NCBI GenBank assembly: GCA_903844115.1
Contig: CAIMSI010000019.1
Span: forward strand, 1-38,691
Source of the DNA: an uncultured Actinomycetes bacterium
GTDB taxonomy: Bacteria > Actinomycetota > Actinomycetes > Nanopelagicales > Nanopelagicaceae
Length of the DNA stretch: 38,691 bases
Direction of reading: 5' to 3'
The position numbers and the translations under genes are program-made. The stretch's first letter is position 1; each line of letters starts with the position of its first letter. The notes beneath the pieces were generated by a model. The model was given only the letters and a program-made list of their open reading frames with translations, had not been told where the DNA came from and made no database searches. Below, one piece after another: positions 20,113 to 29,231 of this stretch.

Positions 20113-20616
20113 TTAAAACGGAGGTTGATCGTCTGATCCTGTTGTTGCCCAACCGCCACCTACTGGTGCAGCTGACCAAGGATCATCTGATGTTGTGTCT
20201 GATGAAACTGTTGGAGAGCTAAAACCGCCTGTATTTGCGCCGCCTTGACGTGTTGTCTTGGTGACCTTTGCAGTGGCGTTACGAAGTGATGGACCTACTT
20301 CGTCAACCTCTACCTCAAATACGGTGCGCTTTTCGCCTTCTTTTGTTTCATAAGAGCGTTGCTTGAGACGACCAGATACAAGAACACGCATTCCGCGAGT
20401 CAATGATTCTGCAACGTTTTCAGCTGCTTGACGCCAGATCTGGCATTGTAGAAAAAGGCTGTCGCCATCTTTCCACTCATTAGTTGCCTTATCGAGATAA
20501 CGTGGTGTTGAGGCCACGGTGAACTTTGCGACTGCAGCACCGCTAGGTGTGAATCGAAGTTCTGGATCATTAACAAGATTGCCAATAATCGTTATGTTTG
20601 TATCTCCGGCTGCCAT
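20113..20616 (-). CDS. ssb: Single-stranded DNA-binding protein
   Basis: OB-fold [29 protein letters not shown]; acidic C-terminal tip SDDQPPF. Confidence 0.96.
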   Translation of the reverse strand: MAAGDTNITIIGNLVNDPELRFTPSGAAVAKFTVASTPRYLDKATNEWKDGDSLFLQCQIWRQAAENVAESLTRGMRVLVSGRLKQRSYETKEGEKRTVFEVEVDEVGPSLRNATAKVTKTTRQGGANTGGFSSPTVSSDTTSDDPWSAAPVGGGWATTGSDDQPPF

Positions 20617-20685
20617 GTGTTTCTCCTTTTTCTCTATTTCTACTTAACTTTTCGGCTACTTATGTTTTCAGAGTTGTTTCAGGAA

Positions 20686-20970
20686 TTATTCTGGACGTAC
20701 AACTTTTGTGCGAAGTACAGATTCATTCAAATTAAGTTGACGATCCAACTCTTTGATTGCATCTGGTCCGCAGTGCAGATCTGCTACAGCGTAAATGCCT
20801 TCAGCCTTCTTATTTATTTCGAAGGTCATGCGACGCTTACCCCAAATGTCGAGCTTGTCGACGCGACCACCGGAATCTTTGATGATCTTGAGATAGGTCT
20901 CAAGGCTTGGCTGAACTGTACGTTCTTCTAACTCAGGGTCGAGGATGACCATGATTTCATAATGACGCAT
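20686..20970 (-). CDS. rpsF: 30S ribosomal protein S6
   Basis: [56 protein letters not shown]. Confidence 0.97.
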   Translation of the reverse strand: MRHYEIMVILDPELEERTVQPSLETYLKIIKDSGGRVDKLDIWGKRRMTFEINKKAEGIYAVADLHCGPDAIKELDRQLNLNESVLRTKVVRPE

Positions 20971-20971
20971 G

Positions 20972-21030
20972 TGTTAACCCCACCTCCTCTGGACTAAAGC
21001 GGCCACGGCATTTCCGCGGCAGGAGGGTTA
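20972..21030 (-). promoter_or_regulatory. rpsF leader hairpin, candidate S6:S18-binding autoregulatory element
   Basis: Minus RNA UAACCCUCCU-GCCGCGGAAAUGCCGUGGC-CGCUUUAGUCCAG-AGGAGGUGGGGUUA: inner 7-bp stem GCCGCGG/CCGUGGC and an outer helix pairing the SD AGGAGG with CCUCCU. Confidence 0.5.
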
Positions 21031-21090
21031 TGCGACCTACCGGCGTTTCTACTTCATTGGAAGCAGTCCGTTACGGAAGGGAGGGTAAGC

Positions 21091-22281
21091 CTATCCGGCT
21101 ACGGAAGAAGAGAGAAATTCGGCCATCTGTGGAGCTTTTGAGCGTGTGGAAACCGCAATAACGAAGTAAATTGTGGCGGCGATTCGTATCAGGCTTGCGA
21201 TGGCATAAGCCTTGGGTTGTAGACCAAAGTGAGTACCTGAAAACTTCGCCAAGTACTCCCACACGGCGAAGTGATACAAAACTTCGGCGCCTTGCCAAAT
21301 CCAAAATGCTTTTCGATCTTTTAATTCGCGCATGGCAAGAATCGCAAGCGGCGTTAACCATAAAACATATTGAGGTGAATAAACCTTGCTCGCGATTGTA
21401 AAAATTGCAACAACGGTAAATGCGGATGCAGCAAGAGTCGGAGTGCGATCTAAGCCAAAGAAATAAACGGCAAATGCGGCGATACCAATAAGAAATGTAA
21501 GAATAGAAATGATGTTGAGATTTGTAACGCTAATCCCAAGAAGTTGAAGTGCATACCAAAGGGATCCAAAGTCGGCCCCGCGCTCGCCGTTTAGTTTAAA
21601 AAATCTCCACCAACCAGATGTATTAAAAACCATAAATGGAAGATTGATTGCAAGCCACAATCCCATGGTGAGGCCGACATATTGAATTGCTCGTTTTACT
21701 TGTTTGCGCCGGAATAAAATAAGAAAAATCGGCGCTAATAAAACAATTGGGAAAAACTTCGTCGCAATACTTACGCCAAGAGCAATCGCACTTTTGTTAT
21801 AGCTCTTTTTTTCAAACCAATAAATAGACGCAATAGCCGTGATGACCGCCCAGAGATCCCAATTAATATATAAAGAAAGAGCCACTGCTGGAGAAAGCGG
21901 AAGTAAATACCAAAACTCAGGTTTCATTCTGGAAAGCAAGACCGCGCTTCCTGCAAAAAGAAATGCAATCAAAAGAGCGTTGATAAGAAAGTAGTAACGA
22001 TATGAATTATCACCGCCCGGCGTCGCTAAAGAGGTCGCCCACATGACTACCCCTGTAAGGGGTGGATACTCAACAGCATTGAGTGAAGAGGCATAGGCCC
22101 AGGTGTGATGAATGAGATTTCGTGCACCAAACAGTGCCGGCAAATCTGAATAGCACGCGTGTACATAAACATCAGGAGTTGCCCAATTTGTTTTAATGCA
22201 ATGATCAAATTTTGCAAAGGAAAATAGTGAGGCAAGTATCGCCAACAAAATGGTTGATTTTGTTGTGAATTTCAAGCGCAT
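21091..22281 (-). CDS. Membrane glycosyltransferase, GT87/DUF2029-like
   Basis: 396 aa polytopic protein; NAVEYPPLTGVVMW, sits between PBP and rpsF as Rv0051 does in M. tuberculosis. Confidence 0.75.
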   Translation of the reverse strand: MRLKFTTKSTILLAILASLFSFAKFDHCIKTNWATPDVYVHACYSDLPALFGARNLIHHTWAYASSLNAVEYPPLTGVVMWATSLATPGGDNSYRYYFLINALLIAFLFAGSAVLLSRMKPEFWYLLPLSPAVALSLYINWDLWAVITAIASIYWFEKKSYNKSAIALGVSIATKFFPIVLLAPIFLILFRRKQVKRAIQYVGLTMGLWLAINLPFMVFNTSGWWRFFKLNGERGADFGSLWYALQLLGISVTNLNIISILTFLIGIAAFAVYFFGLDRTPTLAASAFTVVAIFTIASKVYSPQYVLWLTPLAILAMRELKDRKAFWIWQGAEVLYHFAVWEYLAKFSGTHFGLQPKAYAIASLIRIAATIYFVIAVSTRSKAPQMAEFLSSSVAG

Positions 22282-24330
22282 TTACTTTGTCTTTTTAGGT
22301 GCCGGAGTCAGTTTTTGTGTAGAAGGTGTTGGCTTCTTTGTAGCAGGAGTTGGACGCACTGCCAGGGAAGGATCCAAGGTAGGGACTGCTGTTGAAAAAT
22401 CCGTTGGTTCAGTTCCGCCAATATTTGCAGGAGCTGGGAAGGAGACGACTGGCATTCCCTTCATCGCCGCTTTTGTATATGAATTCCAAATCATTGCTGG
22501 ATAAGTACCGCCGGTAACTGCTCCGAGGCCACCAATTCCGTTGAGGGATTGTGTTGCATCATTTCGGAAGATCGCAACAGAGGTTGCAAGTTGAGGGGTG
22601 TATCCGTTAAACCATGCAGATGCGTTATCTGTTGTAGTGCCTGTCTTACCGGCAGCAGGGCGACCAAGTCCAGCGCCAGCAGCGCCTCCGGTTCCGTATT
22701 TCACAACACCTTGTAGCGCATATGTTAAATCTGCCATTACATCAGCTGAAAATACTTGTTGGGCTTGGATGCGTGATTCATATAAGACGCCTTGGTTTGA
22801 TCCCAAAACTTCTTTGACCATAAATGGTTTTGCATAAACACCTTGCGCCGCAAATGTTGCGTAGGCACCTGCCACATCAATGACGTGTGGGCTTGCGACA
22901 CCGAGTGAAACTGAAGGAGTTGCCCACATTTGCACCGAATCTGGAATTCCGGCTCTGCGCGCTACATCAATAACATTTTGTGGACCAGCTTTCATTCCAA
23001 GCGGAACAAAAACCGTATTCACTGAATGCGCTGTTGCATCGAGAAGATTGATCTTTCCAAATTGCTCGTTGCTGTAATTGAAAACAGAATAAATGGTATT
23101 TGCATTTGGATCATCGTAAACAGCTGGAGATGTTCCGAGCCATGTCGACTGTAAAGAGATCCCGCTTTCTAGCGCCGCAACGAGTGCAAAGGGTTTAAAT
23201 GTTGAACCGGCTTGGGCTGTAGATTGAGTTGCGTTATTGAGTTGAGATTGTAAATAATCTCGGCCGCCATACATCGCGACAATTTCACCCGTGCCAGGGC
23301 GGATGGAAACCAGTGCCACGCGCAGGTCTTCCGGTGCTTTTGCCGGGATTCTCTTTGTGACTGCATCTTGTGCAGCGCTCTGAGCTTTAGCTTCAAGTGT
23401 TGTCTTCACTACTAAGCCACCGACTTGTAATTGCGTATCTGAGAATCCAAGTTTTTGTAATTCAGCAGTCACATAAGACATCAAATATCCCTTGGGCCCT
23501 GCAAGTGCTCCTGAGGTTATCTTCGCATTTATGGTTGGGAATTTAAGAGTCTTAGCTTTTGCTGCATCGAGCCAACCCGTCTTTACCATTCCATCAATAA
23601 CATATTGCCAACGCGCCTTGAGGCGATTGAGGCCGTCGGTATATGAAGGACCGTAATAATTAGGTGAACGTAGAATTGCAGCAAGAACCGCTTCCTGTGG
23701 AATCGTTAATTGATTTACGTTACGACTGAAGTAGGTTTGCGCTGCTGTTTGCACGCCATAAGAACCTCGCCCAAACCAAATCGTGTTGAGATAGTTTTCT
23801 AATATTTGATCTTTTGATTGCTGTTCTTCCAATTTAATGGCAATAACAATCTCTTTGATTTTGCGTTGAACGCTTCGAGCTGGTGTTAAAAATGCTGTTT
23901 TTGCATATTGCTGTGTGATAGTTGATCCGCCGCCGCCGTTTCCAAGACTTTTTATATTGTCGAAGATAGCGCGCGCTAACCCTTGTGGGCTAAATGCATG
24001 TTCTGAATAAAAATTGCGGTCTTCGGCTGCAAGCACAGCGTGTCTTAAGTTAAGTGGAATATTTGCTAGCGGAACAATCGTGCGATTTTCAGATCCGAGG
24101 CGACCTAACTCTGTGCCATCAGCGAATTGAATAATTGTAGATTGTGAATTAACAAATGCTTTTGGATCAGGAATTCCGACAGTGAAATACGCATATGTGA
24201 AGATGAATGATGCTGCAACAAAGATTGAGCCGAGAAAAAATATAGAACCGCGCAGACCGTATTTGATGATGTTATCGCGGTGGTGCTTTAAAAAACCAAG
24301 CGCCGCACTCTTAATATCCTCAATTGCCAC
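22282..24330 (-). CDS. Class A penicillin-binding protein (PonA-like)
   Basis: Transglycosylase motif EDRNFYSEHAF and GGGSTITQQYAKTAFL; transpeptidase STFKPF, SVN, KTGTTTDNASAWF; GTG start; PT/K-rich C-terminal tail. Confidence 0.95.
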   Translation of the reverse strand: MAIEDIKSAALGFLKHHRDNIIKYGLRGSIFFLGSIFVAASFIFTYAYFTVGIPDPKAFVNSQSTIIQFADGTELGRLGSENRTIVPLANIPLNLRHAVLAAEDRNFYSEHAFSPQGLARAIFDNIKSLGNGGGGSTITQQYAKTAFLTPARSVQRKIKEIVIAIKLEEQQSKDQILENYLNTIWFGRGSYGVQTAAQTYFSRNVNQLTIPQEAVLAAILRSPNYYGPSYTDGLNRLKARWQYVIDGMVKTGWLDAAKAKTLKFPTINAKITSGALAGPKGYLMSYVTAELQKLGFSDTQLQVGGLVVKTTLEAKAQSAAQDAVTKRIPAKAPEDLRVALVSIRPGTGEIVAMYGGRDYLQSQLNNATQSTAQAGSTFKPFALVAALESGISLQSTWLGTSPAVYDDPNANTIYSVFNYSNEQFGKINLLDATAHSVNTVFVPLGMKAGPQNVIDVARRAGIPDSVQMWATPSVSLGVASPHVIDVAGAYATFAAQGVYAKPFMVKEVLGSNQGVLYESRIQAQQVFSADVMADLTYALQGVVKYGTGGAAGAGLGRPAAGKTGTTTDNASAWFNGYTPQLATSVAIFRNDATQSLNGIGGLGAVTGGTYPAMIWNSYTKAAMKGMPVVSFPAPANIGGTEPTDFSTAVPTLDPSLAVRPTPATKKPTPSTQKLTPAPKKTK

Positions 24331-24346
24331 AGTGAAAGGCTACCCG

Positions 24347-24769
24347 TTAACGTGCGATGAAATCCTCATCCTCGAGCGTACGAACGCGGCGCGGAGGTTT
24401 ACGGAAGCGTCCATCACCCAATTTAAAGCTCTGAATCAGGTGATGCCAATGGCAACCCATACATACCTCGACAACATAGACGCGAAACTCTCCAAATTCA
24501 CTCTGCATTTCATTGAGCTCATTCGTCGACTTAATGCGGCCTGAGTATTGACCGAGTTGATCACCGAAGACGTAATGAAGAAGAACCATTTTTGCTTCTC
24601 TGCAGACAGGGCAAAGTCGTTCGATTTTTTCTCCGTGATATTTTGCCGCTAAACGTAGATACGGATCTGCGTCACAAATGTCGGTTCCTGGGGTGACGCC
24701 TTTGAAATACCCAATCAGCGTCGCCCTGCGTTTGAGCACGTAATCGATTGAATCCCGGCGAGACCACAT
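24347..24769 (-). CDS. DUF5318-like zinc-ribbon protein
   Basis: 140 aa with CPVC ... CMGC pairs, adjacent to the PBP gene as Rv0049 is to ponA1. Confidence 0.72.
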   Translation of the reverse strand: MWSRRDSIDYVLKRRATLIGYFKGVTPGTDICDADPYLRLAAKYHGEKIERLCPVCREAKMVLLHYVFGDQLGQYSGRIKSTNELNEMQSEFGEFRVYVVEVCMGCHWHHLIQSFKLGDGRFRKPPRRVRTLEDEDFIAR

Positions 24770-24810
24770 AGGTTAAAGAATAAACCTTTTTCACTTACTA
24801 GGCTTGCGCC

Positions 24811-26076
24811 ATGAAGGTTGGTAAGAGTGGGCTATCAAAAGTCCTCATTGTTCGGTGGCTTGGACAAATTTCAGATGGAATTTTCCAATCAGCTCTCGCC
24901 TCTTTTGTTCTCTTTTCACCCGAACGCCAAACGAACCCGGTTTCAGCTGCGCTCGCGTTCTCGGTTGTCCTTCTTCCATATTCAATAGTGGGCCCATATG
25001 TTGGAACGCTTTTAGATCGCTTTTCGCGCCAAAGAATTATCCAGTTTGCTAATTATTCGCGCGCAGCAAATCTTCTGATTATTGCATTATTAATTAGACA
25101 GGGCAGCACAGGAGTCTTGCTCACATTATTTGTACTTATAGCTTTTGGAATTAACCGTCTTATTCTTGCTGGCCTTTCTGCGGGGTTGCCTCTTGTAGTG
25201 CTAAAGGAAAAACTTGTTACAGCAAATGCCCTTGCTGTAACTGGTGGAACCATTGGCGTAGTACTTGGTGGCGGAATTGGGATAGGGGCTAAAAAATTAT
25301 TTGATGCGCACTTATCGAGTGATGTTTCAGATGGATTTATTATTCTCATCGCATGTTTATGCTATTTAACAAGTGGACTACTTGTTCGGCGGTTGCGTCG
25401 ATTTGAAATTGGACCTAAAGAACTTGAATCCTCTCAACAAGATGCTGGTTGGGGAGAGATGGTCGAGGGATTTCATATTCTGCGCTCACACGGAGATTCA
25501 CTTCGTGGAATTATTGCAACGGCGATTCAAAGAGGTGGTTTAACTTCACTCACCATGATGGTCTTATTGCTGGAGCGAAATACTTATCACAATCCAAATA
25601 ACCCTGATGCTGGACTTTCTGGTTTTGCTGCAATGTTAACGATTGCAGGTTTTGGTATTGCACTCGGAGCCTTTGTTAGTCCATTTCTTGTTGGACGTTT
25701 TGGTAGACATAAGTGGATCCGAATTGCGATGGTGATCGGTACACCTTCACTAATTCTTTACAGTCTTATTCCTAGTGTTTACACGATCGGAATTACCGCC
25801 TTCTCTTTAGCTGCGGCGGGGCAAGCAGTAAAGGTAACCAATGATGCTCTCGTGCAAGCAAAAATTCACGACGAGTACCGAGGGCGAGTATTTGCGTTCT
25901 ACGATATGGCAGTTAATTCTGCAATTGTTATAGGTGCTTTTATCGCTGCCTTTGTTTTACCTATAAGTGGCAATTCAAAGCTGCTCCCGCTAATTATTTT
26001 TCTTACTTATGGATTAACTTCGTTTGGACTTCTTCGTAAAACTACTTTTGTGAACCGTTCACTTCCCACCATTTAA
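24811..26076 (+). CDS. MFS transporter
   Basis: About twelve hydrophobic segments; YVGTLLDRFSRQRI loop typical of MFS. Confidence 0.87.
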   Translation: MKVGKSGLSKVLIVRWLGQISDGIFQSALASFVLFSPERQTNPVSAALAFSVVLLPYSIVGPYVGTLLDRFSRQRIIQFANYSRAANLLIIALLIRQGSTGVLLTLFVLIAFGINRLILAGLSAGLPLVVLKEKLVTANALAVTGGTIGVVLGGGIGIGAKKLFDAHLSSDVSDGFIILIACLCYLTSGLLVRRLRRFEIGPKELESSQQDAGWGEMVEGFHILRSHGDSLRGIIATAIQRGGLTSLTMMVLLLERNTYHNPNNPDAGLSGFAAMLTIAGFGIALGAFVSPFLVGRFGRHKWIRIAMVIGTPSLILYSLIPSVYTIGITAFSLAAAGQAVKVTNDALVQAKIHDEYRGRVFAFYDMAVNSAIVIGAFIAAFVLPISGNSKLLPLIIFLTYGLTSFGLLRKTTFVNRSLPTI

Positions 26077-27484
26077 TCAATTCACTAGTTGCTCGTTCTT
26101 CGCCCAAAGGCCCATGTTCTAGACGCATTTCAAGTAAATGGTCATATGCCTTACCCACAAGTGGTGATGCGGGAATTCCAAGAATCTTCATAATCGAATT
26201 TCCATCCAGGTCAGGACGAATTGAGTTCAACTCTTCTTCTTCCCCAAGTCGTTTGATTCGAGTTTCAAGTGAGTCATATGTTGCCGCTAAGGCTGCCGCT
26301 TTTCTCTGATTGCGAGTCGTGCAGTCAGCGCGGGTTAAAACATGCAGGTGTTCGAGTAAATGGTCGGCATCTCGTACATACCTGCGGACTGCTGAATCTG
26401 TCCATTCACCGCCCGCGTATCCATGAAAACGTAGATGAAGGAAAACAAGTGTGGAAACATCGCTAATTGTTTGATTATCAAATCGCAGAGCTCGCAACCG
26501 TTCTTTGCTCATGCGCGATCCCACCACTTCGTGATGGTGGAAAGAGACACCGCCGCCGGGAATTAATTCGCGAGTTTTTGGTTTACCAATATCGTGAAGG
26601 AGAGCAGCCAGGCGAATCACAAGATTTGGTCCACCTAACCGGTCTTCATGTGCCATCGCTTGCTCCAACACGGTCAATGTATGTTCGTAAACATCTTTAT
26701 GGTGATGATGCTCATCGACCTCTAATTTAAGTTTTGGCAGTTCTGGAAGAACAAATTGTGCAAGACCAGTATCAACCATCAATGACAAGCCCAGTCGCGG
26801 GTTCGGTGACATTATTAATTTAACGAGTTCATCATGAACGCGTTCGGCTGAAACGATTGTGATTCGCTCGGCCATGCGTTTCATTGATTCGACAATTGAT
26901 TCATCGACTGTAAATCCGAGTTGTGCAACAAATCTTGCCGCGCGCATCATTCGAAGAGGATCGTCGCCAAATAAAACATCTGGGTCGCCGGGCGCACGAA
27001 GTACTTTCTTTGCTAAATCTTCAACGCCATCAAAGAGGTCGATAAATTTTGGCGTTGGAGTAGTGAGCTCTAGCGCAAGACAATTTATTGTGAAATCTCG
27101 GCGTGAGAGATCTCCTTCAATCGAATCACCAAAATTAACTTCTGGTTTGCGAGATTGGGGATCATAATTTTCACTTCGATATGTTGTCACCTCAACAGTG
27201 ACATCGCCTTTCTTGCCAGCGATAGTTCCAAATGCTGCACCTGTATCCCAGATTGCATCTGCCCAAACTTTTAAAATTTTCTTTGTAGCATCCGGACGAG
27301 CGTTTGTTGTGAAATCTAAATCATTTCCAAGGCGACCAAGAATTGCATCGCGCACTGGCCCTCCAACTAGCGCCAGGGTAAAGCCAGCATCTGAAAATGC
27401 AGCAGCTAATGAACTGGCGACAGGGGCCTTCTCAAGGAGGGTCGTTGTCGCAAGTTGGCTCGCAATTTCACGCGGGGTACTCAC
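26042..27484 (-). CDS. CCA tRNA nucleotidyltransferase / PcnA-like protein with HD domain
   Basis: LVGGPVRDAILGRLGNDLDFTTNARPD nucleotidyltransferase motif; HHHHKDVYEHTLTVL and LLHDIGKPKTR HD domain. Start placed at GTG 27484; ATG 27514 is possible. Confidence 0.92.
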   Translation of the reverse strand: MSTPREIASQLATTTLLEKAPVASSLAAAFSDAGFTLALVGGPVRDAILGRLGNDLDFTTNARPDATKKILKVWADAIWDTGAAFGTIAGKKGDVTVEVTTYRSENYDPQSRKPEVNFGDSIEGDLSRRDFTINCLALELTTPTPKFIDLFDGVEDLAKKVLRAPGDPDVLFGDDPLRMMRAARFVAQLGFTVDESIVESMKRMAERITIVSAERVHDELVKLIMSPNPRLGLSLMVDTGLAQFVLPELPKLKLEVDEHHHHKDVYEHTLTVLEQAMAHEDRLGGPNLVIRLAALLHDIGKPKTRELIPGGGVSFHHHEVVGSRMSKERLRALRFDNQTISDVSTLVFLHLRFHGYAGGEWTDSAVRRYVRDADHLLEHLHVLTRADCTTRNQRKAAALAATYDSLETRIKRLGEEEELNSIRPDLDGNSIMKILGIPASPLVGKAYDHLLEMRLEHGPLGEERATSELIKWWEVNGSQK

Positions 27485-27516
27485 AAGACCCAAGGTTAGA
27501 GCAGTACCCTTCATCC

Positions 27517-28116
27517 ATGACCCCGGCACCTGGTGCGGGTGGCGAAGCGAAGCGGAAAAGTCGTCACGCTAAGAAAAGCAGACGCAATCCGGCTAACCCA
27601 CTAACACCCAATCAAAGTAATTCCCAATCCTTAGCTCCTGCTGCGACCCAGAAAAAAGCTCCACCGAAAAAGAAACAGCCTTATGCCAAGCGCGTTGATG
27701 AAGTGAGCGCCGGCGGCCTTGTTATCGATCAAACTGGAACTAAAGGTCTGCTTATTGGACGAAAAGATCTCAAAGATCAAAGTGGGCAACGACTTCTCTG
27801 GTCACTCCCCAAGGGTCATATTGAAGAAGGAGAAACACCCGAACAAGCTGCAATCCGCGAAGTGCAAGAAGAAACCGGAATTGAAAGTGAAATTTCAAAA
27901 TCTCTCGGGGTTATAGATTTTTGGTTTATGGCTGGGGGTAAGCGAATTCATAAGACTGTGCATCATTATCTTTTTAAAGAAGTGGGTGGGACTTTAGCTC
28001 CGCAGGTAAGTGAAGTTGATGACGTTGGTTGGTTTCCTTTAGAAGATGTCATCGGATTATTGGCTTACCCTGATGAGAAGAAATTGATTTCTAAATCTGG
28101 TGAATTAAATATATGA
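27517..28116 (+). CDS. NUDIX hydrolase with basic N-terminal extension (MutT4/Rv3908-like)
   Basis: NUDIX box GHIEEGETPEQAAIREVQEETGI; ATG 27517 preceded by TACCCT-N6. Confidence 0.92.
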   Translation: MTPAPGAGGEAKRKSRHAKKSRRNPANPLTPNQSNSQSLAPAATQKKAPPKKKQPYAKRVDEVSAGGLVIDQTGTKGLLIGRKDLKDQSGQRLLWSLPKGHIEEGETPEQAAIREVQEETGIESEISKSLGVIDFWFMAGGKRIHKTVHHYLFKEVGGTLAPQVSEVDDVGWFPLEDVIGLLAYPDEKKLISKSGELNI

Positions 28117-29231
28117 AGAGAGTTCTTCTAGTTCTAATCATTCTCTTTATGTCCTTACCTACGGCTGCTAACGCTGCTGCGGTTGCCACAATTAGCTCAC
28201 CTTCTCATCGACATTTAGATGGAACATTTGCTGACGATGCGTTGGCAACAGAACTCGCACCTACTGGGAAATTTGGTGCTTTGGTATATGGATCATCCCT
28301 TTATGTAAGTCTGTGGCGTATAGATCCTGCTTTTATTGAAGATGTGCAATCAATGAGTGTGGGTTACAAACTCAGTGGTGGGGCAGATGGCGTTGGTAAA
28401 GATGTTGCCATCGCCTGGTTAAAAAAATTGAAAGCTAGTCTCATTGGGTCGCGAATTGAAGCAATTGCTTATGGGAACCCAAGTGAATATTGGATAAGAA
28501 AATTCTTTCCTCATGACCGCAATTTTTACCTCTCTGCGTCTGCTCAGCGGTTATCTGCTCTGCTTCAAAGGAATGTAGCGGCAGCGAAAAACTATGATTC
28601 CACGCAATATTTCTCACTCACAAGTGCGCAGGAGCGCCTTCTTCGTATATCTGCTGCCCGTATTGATTCATCATCTGCTTATCTGGATTCAGCTTCGCTG
28701 GAAAACTATAAATTGGATGAAGCAAAAATTTTGAACCCAACAATCAGCCCTTCCTGGCGCCAAACACTTGCTTATGACTTGGCAGCAAATGTCAACACAC
28801 TTCGCAACTCTGTAAGGGTTTCAGACGGCAAATTTACAATCACTTCTGCGCAGCAAAACGTTCCTATAACTGTGATAAATGATTTTCCTCAACCCATTGC
28901 AGTTGATTTATTAATTCATTCCGCCAATGAAAAAGTTTATGTCGAGGATATTCCAAACGTATTGGTCCCTGGAAAATCAAAAGTTCAAGTATTGGTTCCT
29001 TTGAAGGTATATGCCTCAGGTGATTCGGGATTTATCGTTACTGTAAAAGGACACGTAGATAGTGTTTATGGGCAGAGCGTTACTTACCCTCTTAAAATCG
29101 CAGTGATCAGTCCTATTGCAACCTGGATTACTGGCGCCGCCGCGTTAGTTCTTTTTGGTGCTGCGATACTTAAATCACTGCGCAGAGTACGTCGCAACAA
29201 AGGCGTGAAGGGAGAGCTTCGTGAGCACTGA
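28113..29231 (+). CDS. DUF6049-like secreted/membrane-anchored protein (short version)
   Basis: N-terminal signal peptide, C-terminal TM plus basic tail, KFTITSAQQNVPITVINDFPQPIAVDLLIHS region, and position between NUDIX and murJ as in Rv3908-Rv3909-Rv3910. Confidence 0.6.
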   Translation: MKRVLLVLIILFMSLPTAANAAAVATISSPSHRHLDGTFADDALATELAPTGKFGALVYGSSLYVSLWRIDPAFIEDVQSMSVGYKLSGGADGVGKDVAIAWLKKLKASLIGSRIEAIAYGNPSEYWIRKFFPHDRNFYLSASAQRLSALLQRNVAAAKNYDSTQYFSLTSAQERLLRISAARIDSSSAYLDSASLENYKLDEAKILNPTISPSWRQTLAYDLAANVNTLRNSVRVSDGKFTITSAQQNVPITVINDFPQPIAVDLLIHSANEKVYVEDIPNVLVPGKSKVQVLVPLKVYASGDSGFIVTVKGHVDSVYGQSVTYPLKIAVISPIATWITGAAALVLFGAAILKSLRRVRRNKGVKGELREH

